NCBI GenBank assembly: GCA_029262995.1
Contig: JAJCYH010000013.1
Location: forward strand, 1-64,000
Direction of reading: 5' to 3'
Source: Saprospiraceae bacterium
Lineage (GTDB): Bacteria > Bacteroidota > Bacteroidia > Chitinophagales > Saprospiraceae
DNA length: 64,000 bases
Shown here: piece by piece, positions 58,269 through 64,000 of the stretch
How the letters are laid out: the number at the start of each line of letters is the position of its first letter
Numbering within the stretch: the stretch's first letter is position 1
Notes under the pieces: model-generated
Seen by the model: only the letters and a program-made list of their open reading frames with translations
What the model was told of the DNA's origin: nothing
The model's database searches: none
Made by a program: the position numbers and the translations under genes

Positions 58269-59516
58269 ATGATTAATTTTGAAAAGTATAAACTAAATAA
58301 TGGACTCACGGTCTTGCTACATAAAGATGATAGTACGCCACTTGTCGCTGTAAATGTATTGTATAAAGTAGGATCAAGAAATGAGTTGGCCCATAAAACA
58401 GGATTTGCACATCTTTTTGAACATCTGATGTTTGGTGGATCAGCAAATGTACCTGACTTTGATACGCCAATACAAGAAGCAGGTGGTGAAAACAATGCAT
58501 TTACCAATAATGATTTGACCAACTTCTATGATATCGTACCAGCAGAAAATATTGAAACAGCGTTATGGTTAGAGTCAGATAGAATGCTTCAATTGAACTT
58601 CAATCAGAAAAGTCTTGACATTCAAAAAAAGGTAGTTATTGAAGAGTTCAAAGAAACCAGTATCAATAAACCTTATGGTGATTTTTGGCATGAATTATCA
58701 GCACTTGCGTATAAAAAACATCCTTATCGCTGGCCGACTATTGGCTTAAAAAAAGAACATATAGAAGATGCCGAATTAAATGATGTGATCGATTTCTTCA
58801 AAACACATTATCATCCAGGAAATGCAGTATTGGTAATTTGTGGAAAATTTGATCTAGAGAATGTTAAATTTTTAATAGATAAGTGGTTTTCAAATATTCC
58901 ACCGGTGGATATCGAAGCTCAAACTATTGAATTTGAACCTATACAATCAGAATTTAGACAAAAAATTTTAATTAAGGATGTGCCATCGGCTGCAATACAT
59001 ATGGCATTTCATATGCCTGAGAGGCTTCATAACGAATTCGGAGTATATGATTTGATTTCAGATATTCTTAGTAGTGGAAAATCCTCTAGATTTTATACTA
59101 AACTGGTGAAAAAAACCAATGTATTCTCCAACCTAGACGCCTATATTACCGGATCAATAGATCCAGGACTCTTTGTTATTGAAGCAAAGTTACAATCCAA
59201 TGACGATATTGATGAGGCAAGAAAGTTGATATGGAAGGAACTGGATCAACTCAAAGAAGATGAAATTGAAAGTGAGGAATTGCAAAAAGTTAAAAACAGT
59301 TTGATCAGTTCAATCTGCTTTTCGGAGGTAAGCATCTTACATAAGGCAATCAATCTCTCCTACTTTGAAATGTTGGGAGACGCTACATTGATCAATAAGC
59401 AGGAGGGTGAATACATACACATTATTGCAGCAGACATAAAGCGTGTCGCCAATGAAATATTTGATTTAAACAATTGTTCCGAACTTGTTTACCAGACCAA
59501 GGAATCTGGGTTTTGA
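58269..59516 (+). CDS. M16-family zinc peptidase
   Basis: 415 residues, the size of a single-module processing-protease-like peptidase. The inverted zinc motif HLFEH (H48, E51, H52) lies in FAHLFEHLMFGGS; the third ligand glutamate is expected in VIEEFKE about 75 residues on. The N-terminal YKLNNGLTVLLHKDDSTPLVAV is typical. No signal peptide is visible, so it is likely cytoplasmic. The usual second, inactive M16 module is not next to it. Last gene of the peroxiredoxin-clpS-aat run; its 3' end overlaps the convergent gene by 28 bases. Confidence 0.93.
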   Translation: MINFEKYKLNNGLTVLLHKDDSTPLVAVNVLYKVGSRNELAHKTGFAHLFEHLMFGGSANVPDFDTPIQEAGGENNAFTNNDLTNFYDIVPAENIETALWLESDRMLQLNFNQKSLDIQKKVVIEEFKETSINKPYGDFWHELSALAYKKHPYRWPTIGLKKEHIEDAELNDVIDFFKTHYHPGNAVLVICGKFDLENVKFLIDKWFSNIPPVDIEAQTIEFEPIQSEFRQKILIKDVPSAAIHMAFHMPERLHNEFGVYDLISDILSSGKSSRFYTKLVKKTNVFSNLDAYITGSIDPGLFVIEAKLQSNDDIDEARKLIWKELDQLKEDEIESEELQKVKNSLISSICFSEVSILHKAINLSYFEMLGDATLINKQEGEYIHIIAADIKRVANEIFDLNNCSELVYQTKESGF

Positions 59517-60019
59517 TTGCTTTCTTTAATAGCCTGGTTTAATATTCTAAAATCCAGTTTGCCTGAATTTAACCTTAAGTGATTTAGAATCACAATTGCT
59601 TTTCTCAGTTTGATTTCTGATGATTTTGGTTTATCCACAATATATATGAGACTACGCTTTTTGCCATCACTTAATTTTTCAAAATAAGCAGCAGCTTCAG
59701 GATCCTGATATAATAATTCGCTAAACACTTCAGGTATAGCCATTCCATAAGAACTTGTGTCTTTTGATACTTTTACAGAAACCTCCTGACCAAGGGCAAG
59801 ACCAAATTCCTTCATTTTGTCCTTACTCAATTTAATAAACCAACGCCCATTGCCATCAGGCATAAAGCCAGCATGAAAATCATCATGATCATTTAGTGTA
59901 CAGATTATTCTTTTCTTGCCATCTAATGTTAATGCTTTATAAACTGATTCAGGGACAAGTATATGATAGGACCATAATCCAGTATCGAATTTTTCAATTT
60001 TCCCAATATACTTTTTCAT
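59489..60019 (-). CDS. YdeI/OmpD-associated and DUF1905-domain protein
   Basis: 176 residues from the ATG at 60019; longer starts up to 60052 lack support. The N-terminal DUF1905 beta-barrel-like domain (KIEKFDTGLWSYHILVPESVYKAL...GKKRIICTLN) covers about 1-95. A YdeI/OmpD-associated helical tail follows (ALLYQDPEAAAYFEKLSDGKKRSLIYIVDKPKSSEIKLRKA...). Such proteins are common in Bacteroidota and have no established biochemical role. It is convergent with the M16 gene, sharing 28 bases. Confidence 0.8.
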   Translation of the reverse strand: MKKYIGKIEKFDTGLWSYHILVPESVYKALTLDGKKRIICTLNDHDDFHAGFMPDGNGRWFIKLSKDKMKEFGLALGQEVSVKVSKDTSSYGMAIPEVFSELLYQDPEAAAYFEKLSDGKKRSLIYIVDKPKSSEIKLRKAIVILNHLRLNSGKLDFRILNQAIKESNQNPDSLVW

Positions 60020-60113
60020 TAAAATGTCTAACATCAATAAAATTACAAACAAAAAACGACCTTAATTGCCTTAGGTTTTAAAAGCTGTTAATTTGTGTTC
60101 ATAATAAATACGC

Positions 60114-60617
60114 TTGTCAAATTTAATTATTTCAGAACTATGGATTGGTGAACGCCTAAGATCAAAGATTACAGGAAAAGTTGGTCATTTTGAAGGAATT
60201 CATGAATCGGGAAAACTTAGAATCAGAGCTAAGAATAAAACCTATTTGATTCCTATCCATCATCTTGAATATTATACTGAAGAAGACGAGATAGAATTGC
60301 ATTTTATTGACCATGAACCTGAAACTATCGAGTTTCAATGGAGCATCGGACAAAATGAACTTGACCTTCATATTAAAGTTCTTAAGCCTTCTCTTCAAAA
60401 CGCACTACCAGAACGTATTTCTGACATACAATTAAAAGCATTTTTGGATTTTCTTGCTTTCTGTAAAAAGAATTCCATTAAAGACTTTTTAATTATTCAT
60501 GGTATAGGTGCCGGAGTTCTTAGACACAGTATACACCAAATGCTGTCCTCTGAAGATAATATCAGACAATTTACTCTTGAGAATAATGGAGGAGCAACTC
60601 GCATTTTACTCTACTAA
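60114..60617 (+). CDS. Smr-domain protein
   Basis: 167 residues. The C-terminal half is an Smr domain: LDLHIKVL, then LAFCKKNSIKDFLIIHGIGAGVLRHSIHQML, then a TLENNGGATRILL ending. The N-terminal half, with LRSKITGKVGHFEGIHESGKLRIRAKNKTYLIPIHHLEYY, is a small beta domain resembling the one preceding Smr in longer Bacteroidota proteins (DUF2027-type). Smr domains bind or nick nucleic acids. The start is TTG at 60114; an in-frame TAA lies at 60105-60107. It overlaps the convergent neighbour by four bases. Confidence 0.85.
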   Translation: MSNLIISELWIGERLRSKITGKVGHFEGIHESGKLRIRAKNKTYLIPIHHLEYYTEEDEIELHFIDHEPETIEFQWSIGQNELDLHIKVLKPSLQNALPERISDIQLKAFLDFLAFCKKNSIKDFLIIHGIGAGVLRHSIHQMLSSEDNIRQFTLENNGGATRILLY

Positions 60618-62182
60618 TAAAATTTCAATGTAGACATACTGAATCTTCCACCTCGCTTACTTCCTATTAAAAAAATATCGTCATTATAATCACTAAGGGA
60701 CGGTGTAAATTCAAATTCTATTTCACGATCTGAAAAAAGAGTTTCTTGAGAAATGATCTGACCCCACTGATCCAAAACGACCAGGTCCGTAAAACGGTTG
60801 CCTTTTTTATCCAATTCACGTCTCTCCCTTCCTGACTTATAATCGTTGAAGATTAGAAATGTCCTTCCATTGTTAATGGCCATCGAATAGGAGGTATAAT
60901 TTAAAAATTCACTGCTGAAGTCTTTAGCAATTTTTTGGATATTGATCAAGTTACCTTCTGAATCAAATTTGGGAATAATAATTCCATCAGAAATATAAAC
61001 GACACGTTCATACCACCTTCCATATATATCTGTTTGAGAAAAATCTCTTACATAGTTATTCTCAGCAATAAAGCCGATAGTACCGTCTTTGTAATTTAGA
61101 ATATCCTTAATCTTATATGTGGATTCAAGTCCTTTTTTCTTTTGGATCGCTTTATCTGAAACCAGTCCAATCAAAAGAGATTCGGGAAAAACATGCATTT
61201 TTATTTTAGTCTTGTAAAAATTGTCATCTCCATAACTAAAAAAAATACCCTTTAACCTGTTCCTATGCTCATCGTCCGTATAAAATCCTGCCATCAAAAA
61301 CTGATCTGTGCTCCTGTCAGGAAAAAACAAAGCGACATCCATAGGTGCATTACCATCACCAAGGTCAATTTTAGAATTAACAATACCTTGCTGATCTATA
61401 TGATATAATATATAATCAAATTTAGGTAGGTTTTTCCCCTTTACTGAATTATCATCACCTTCATATCTTTCCGTTTTATCCACTCGGGCAACCAGATATA
61501 TATCTCCATCGTTGGTGACGACTTGCTGCTCAATCTCATAGTGTCTTTCTCCAAATCTATAAACGATTAAATCTTTCCAGATCAATTGCATCTCATTATC
61601 AAATACGCCTATGGCAATTATATCATCATCCCTATGATCATTTCCTGGAATAACATTCACAAAAGCTACTTTACTGCTGTCTTCGGACATGATTAACCCA
61701 CCATCTACTGGACCAAAGTCATATTCATAGTTTCTAAGGAGTTTTTTAAGACGGCTATTCTCGATGTCAATTTCTTGAAAATATGCTTCTCTGGGCTCTG
61801 ATATCTTTCCATTTTTAACAGAGGAAACATGAAGAATCCACTCTTTATACTTTCTTGAATACTGATGCATGTAAAAAAAGCTTCCACTGTGGGTCTCGAT
61901 GCCTCCATGTATTTTAAGGCTAGATCGGTTCTTTATATAATCAAACTTTTCCTCTGAAATAAGCTCATGATCGAAGCTATATCGCTGAACAATGTTATCG
62001 TCATTAGGCTTCATGACAAAATAATAGCTGTCATCAAGAATCCCAAGAAATTTATATATCTCTCCGTTCCCTTTAACTTTGTAGGCGGGACCCCATTGCA
62101 CGAAGTTTTGGGCTACAAGTTTTGAGTTTTGAGCAATAACAACTGCACAAATTAGCAGGATCGTTTTTCCAATACAATGCAT
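60614..62182 (-). CDS. Hypothetical exported protein, beta-propeller-like
   Basis: 522 residues with a signal peptide (cleavage near LVAQN). I do not recognise a family. The sequence consists of repeated beta-rich stretches with Trp/Tyr/Asp patterns (e.g. GDIYLVARVDKTERYEGDD, DVALFFPDRSTDQFLMAGFY, DGTIGFIAENNYVRD), which is compatible with a six- or seven-bladed propeller. No sorting tail or lipobox is seen, so periplasmic location is most likely. An exact 9-4-9 hairpin lies six bases upstream of the ATG, and a small Xre regulator gene lies just beyond, in the same orientation. Confidence 0.75.
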   Translation of the reverse strand: MHCIGKTILLICAVVIAQNSKLVAQNFVQWGPAYKVKGNGEIYKFLGILDDSYYFVMKPNDDNIVQRYSFDHELISEEKFDYIKNRSSLKIHGGIETHSGSFFYMHQYSRKYKEWILHVSSVKNGKISEPREAYFQEIDIENSRLKKLLRNYEYDFGPVDGGLIMSEDSSKVAFVNVIPGNDHRDDDIIAIGVFDNEMQLIWKDLIVYRFGERHYEIEQQVVTNDGDIYLVARVDKTERYEGDDNSVKGKNLPKFDYILYHIDQQGIVNSKIDLGDGNAPMDVALFFPDRSTDQFLMAGFYTDDEHRNRLKGIFFSYGDDNFYKTKIKMHVFPESLLIGLVSDKAIQKKKGLESTYKIKDILNYKDGTIGFIAENNYVRDFSQTDIYGRWYERVVYISDGIIIPKFDSEGNLINIQKIAKDFSSEFLNYTSYSMAINNGRTFLIFNDYKSGRERRELDKKGNRFTDLVVLDQWGQIISQETLFSDREIEFEFTPSLSDYNDDIFLIGSKRGGRFSMSTLKFY

Positions 62183-62187
62183 AATAT

Positions 62188-62209
62188 AGTTTTACTGTAT
62201 AGTAAAACT
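62188..62209 (-). promoter_or_regulatory. Perfect inverted repeat directly before the 522-residue exported protein gene
   Basis: AGTTTTACT (62188-62196), GTAT, AGTAAAACT (62201-62209). It ends five bases before the ATG at 62182 and lies 43 bases after the stop codon end of the Xre regulator gene. It could be an operator, a hairpin controlling translation, or a weak transcript-end hairpin; there is no U-tract. Confidence 0.5.
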
Positions 62210-62252
62210 TAAAATTAATCAAGAAATTATATTGCCCTGTTAAAAGCTTCTA

Positions 62253-62504
62253 CTATCTGAAAGAATATCCATTGGTAGAAGCTACAGAAATCATCTCTTT
62301 TTTGATATCTCTTTCATCAAGAGTAAATATTTCATTTACGCTCAAATTAAATTCTTTAGATATCAACAATGCCAACTTTGTTGATGGTACATAATTTTGA
62401 GACTCAATTGCGTTAATTGTCTGTCTTGAAACTCCAATTTTCTTTGCCAATTGTGCTTGTGTTAAATTTTTGATCGCTCTTTGTACTTTTAGATTGTTTC
62501 TCAT
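62253..62504 (-). CDS. Small Xre/Cro-type helix-turn-helix regulator
   Basis: 83 residues, almost entirely a helix-turn-helix: RAIKNLTQAQLAKKIGVSRQTINAIESQNYVPSTKLALLISKEFNLSVNEIF (about 9-60). A short C-terminal tail follows (DERDIKKEMISVASTNGYSFR). It resembles YozG-type regulators, which often control a neighbouring membrane or export gene. It sits between two exported-protein genes on the same strand. The palindrome ATTATTAATAAT (62514-62525) just upstream of its start is a possible autoregulatory site. Confidence 0.92.
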   Translation of the reverse strand: MRNNLKVQRAIKNLTQAQLAKKIGVSRQTINAIESQNYVPSTKLALLISKEFNLSVNEIFTLDERDIKKEMISVASTNGYSFR

Positions 62505-62513
62505 GTTCTAAGT

Positions 62514-62525
62514 ATTATTAATAAT
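62514..62525. promoter_or_regulatory. 12-bp palindrome upstream of the Xre regulator gene
   Basis: ATTATTAATAAT is self-complementary and lies ten bases before the ATG at 62504. It fits an autoregulatory operator for a dimeric Cro-type protein, but AT-only palindromes arise easily by chance in this genome. Confidence 0.3.
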
Positions 62526-62563
62526 GACAATTGATTTGATTGTATTGGTTGGGTTTCTTATGA

Positions 62564-62599
62564 AAGCTCTGAAATCATGAATTCATGAACTCAGAGCTT
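62564..62599. terminator. Long hairpin between the triplicated-domain gene and the Xre gene
   Basis: AAGCTCTGA (62564-62572) pairs with TCAGAGCTT (62591-62599), and within the loop TCATGAATTCATGA (62575-62588) is itself a perfect palindrome. It lies 131 bases downstream of the stop codon of the minus-strand gene ending at 62730. It lacks a clear U-tract in either direction, so terminator function is uncertain. Confidence 0.45.
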
Positions 62600-62729
62600 G
62601 GTTTAGTATGGTATAAGTTTAATAAACCGGCAATCATTAAGTTTTGAAGCGATGATCTAAGCCCCGTTTACTTATAACTTATCAATTCTACATCTCGCAT
62701 AATGTCGTTACTTATGCAAAAGATTATTA

Positions 62730-63983
62730 TTATTCAAAAGAAATATTCTTGATATTCGACCAAGGAACATATATTGGCTTATCGTCAGGTCCGAAAACAA
62801 GAACTCCGTCATTGTTTTCACTAACATCAACTTTATCGCTGAGTATAAATTTTTCACCATTCTTTAATTGCACCAATGATTCTTTTCGATTTTTAGGTTC
62901 TATGGATTTAATCACCGAGAATGGTAAAAAATAATCAACATTATTAGATGATCCATCTAGCATTTCTAGCTGATAAGTCTCATCAAGGTCATAAATAATT
63001 CTTCCTGAATGGTTTTTATTTTCAAAAGTTGAAACAACTCCTCTTATCTCCTTTGATCCTTTATAATCGCTATATGTCAATTTTGATCCAGAAGCATTTT
63101 CATGAATTTCCATTTTTTCAAATTCTTCCCAGGTAATATCTACCCTACCATAATTAGGTGTGCTTACAATTATACCTCTGTTATCACTGTCAACATCATT
63201 GGAACCTCTTAGTTCTATTGATCGACCTGATCTTAATGTTACTTTACTGCCATTATGACTCCTTTCTATCGACTTTATTTTTCCAAATTCAATTTCCATT
63301 TCGCCATCAACTGAGCGACCATTCAATACATCTTTTGTTAAACGTTCATCATGGTCCCATTGTAGGTAACCTTCAAACTCTCCTCTTATCGTTTTTACGA
63401 CCCCATAAAGTGGTTCTCCAAATACGCTTTCCATGTCTGATGGTGTATCCATAAATTCAATTTTATCAATACGATGCCAATCAAGTTTAACAACTCCTAA
63501 GTCAGGATCACTAACTTGAACTTGTGCGCCAATATCATTAGATCCTCCTTGCAATTCATATTGTTTTCCATTTTTGAAGGAAACAAAAACACGTTCATTC
63601 TTTTTAACTTGAATACTTTTAATATCACCAAATTGACAAGCAAATACATGCACTGTGCCAACCGAATAATTCCAGTTGGAACTATTTTTAACACCTAACC
63701 AGCTGTAAGAACTCTTATCCTTACCTTTTAATGCTTGCTCTTCGGATTTAGACAACCATTTTAAATTATCATTTTCCATTTTAGTGGAGTTAAAGAAATC
63801 AAACCAAAATGCTTCTTCATTTCCCCATCGGATTTGGCCCTTATAGGTGTTGCCATCAGTGGTGGTAAGCTTACCGTAGATAAATTGCTTGTCTGATGCA
63901 TTTCCAAATACTGATTCAACAGTATCGAGTAATAGTGCGTTTGAAATTGCCAGAAATAGTACGGCAAATAATTTAGTCTTCAT
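62730..63983 (-). CDS. Exported protein with threefold internal repeat
   Basis: 417 residues with a signal peptide (MKTKLFAVLFLAISNALLLD). I recognise no named family. The body is three related units at about 33-178, 190-298 and 311-417. Each opens with a (Y/I)G.(V/L)....G...G.(I/L).W(D) pattern, then has (F/V).(D/V)IKSI, a K-G-(R/K)..EL or K-NGEKF.L segment, a D(V/I) turn and an ending W..I.(K/N)I.F. This looks like a triplicated beta domain. It is probably periplasmic. It lies upstream of the Xre regulator on the same strand; its own promoter region runs off the window edge. Confidence 0.8.
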   Translation of the reverse strand: MKTKLFAVLFLAISNALLLDTVESVFGNASDKQFIYGKLTTTDGNTYKGQIRWGNEEAFWFDFFNSTKMENDNLKWLSKSEEQALKGKDKSSYSWLGVKNSSNWNYSVGTVHVFACQFGDIKSIQVKKNERVFVSFKNGKQYELQGGSNDIGAQVQVSDPDLGVVKLDWHRIDKIEFMDTPSDMESVFGEPLYGVVKTIRGEFEGYLQWDHDERLTKDVLNGRSVDGEMEIEFGKIKSIERSHNGSKVTLRSGRSIELRGSNDVDSDNRGIIVSTPNYGRVDITWEEFEKMEIHENASGSKLTYSDYKGSKEIRGVVSTFENKNHSGRIIYDLDETYQLEMLDGSSNNVDYFLPFSVIKSIEPKNRKESLVQLKNGEKFILSDKVDVSENNDGVLVFGPDDKPIYVPWSNIKNISFE

Positions 63984-64000
63984 AATAGGCTTTTATTTTG

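Overview
The window is chromosomal DNA of an AT-rich member of the Bacteroidota. Evidence: several proteins end in type IX secretion (T9SS) sorting domains or a gliding-motility-type C-terminal domain; a PorV/PorQ-family barrel, a TonB-dependent receptor with a CarboxypepD_reg domain, a LytTR regulator with a membrane N-terminus, DUF4230 and DUF6702 proteins are present; and several genes carry the Bacteroidota -7 promoter box TAnnTTTG. The gene mix (MopE-like surface proteins, gliding-type giant proteins, T9SS-tailed arylsulfotransferases) looks most like Saprospiria, but that is inference. I saw no rRNA, tRNA, CRISPR array, insertion sequence or phage gene. It reads as ordinary core genome with a strong cell-surface component.

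Layout. 1-576: tail of a secreted MopE-repeat protein containing an exact 129-bp duplication. 0.8-3.6 kb: BlaI repressor and BlaR1-type M56 protease behind two perfect palindromic operators. 3.8-6.6 kb (minus): oxidoreductase and DUF885 peptidase. 6.7-12.3 kb: prfC, gyrB and ahcY, with an unknown membrane gene on the minus strand between prfC and gyrB. 13.2-18.6 kb: compact Bat-like operon (MoxR ATPase, DUF58, BatD-like membrane protein, BatA-like VWA, TPR protein). 18.9-23.7 kb: a 1598-residue gliding-type surface protein built from two repeat arrays. 23.8-27.1 kb (minus): two tandem POT peptide transporters, preceded by a structured element ending in a nine-U run. 27.5-29.7 kb: DUF4230, ruvC, HIT protein, greA. 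29.8-38.7 kb (minus): operon of a TonB-dependent receptor, a 1399-residue exported protein and a PorV-family barrel, closed by a clear terminator. 38.8-43.2 kb: dehydrogenase, peroxiredoxin-like protein, DUF2306-like membrane protein, LytTR regulator, and a lytic transglycosylase behind a 9-1-9 palindrome. 43.3-49.9 kb: heme genes hemJ, hemB and hemW with yidD, DUF6702, an SRPBCC/GyrI protein and an M43 metalloprotease. 49.9-55.1 kb: a BamA/TamA-like outer-membrane protein and two tandem arylsulfotransferase-family exported proteins. 55.1-59.5 kb: O-methyltransferase and EamA transporter on the minus strand, then a plus-strand run peroxiredoxin-clpS-aat-M16 peptidase. 59.5-64 kb: YdeI/DUF1905 protein, Smr protein, and three minus-strand genes (unknown exported protein, small Xre regulator, exported protein with a threefold repeat).

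How they work together. The largest coherent theme is the outer envelope: T9SS cargo and PorV-type machinery, the receptor operon, peptide uptake through the POT pair, cell-wall remodelling by the transglycosylase, and periplasmic Bat-type VWA proteins driven by MoxR. A second theme is heme synthesis. A third is the N-degron pathway: Aat adds Leu/Phe to N-termini and ClpS delivers such proteins to ClpAP, and the two genes are separated by one base. Nothing here is clearly a new defence or mobile system. The best leads are the receptor/exported protein/PorV operon, the structured element at 27.2-27.3 kb, the palindromic operators at 789-836 and 42265-42283, and the little-known 60.6-64.0 kb gene group.
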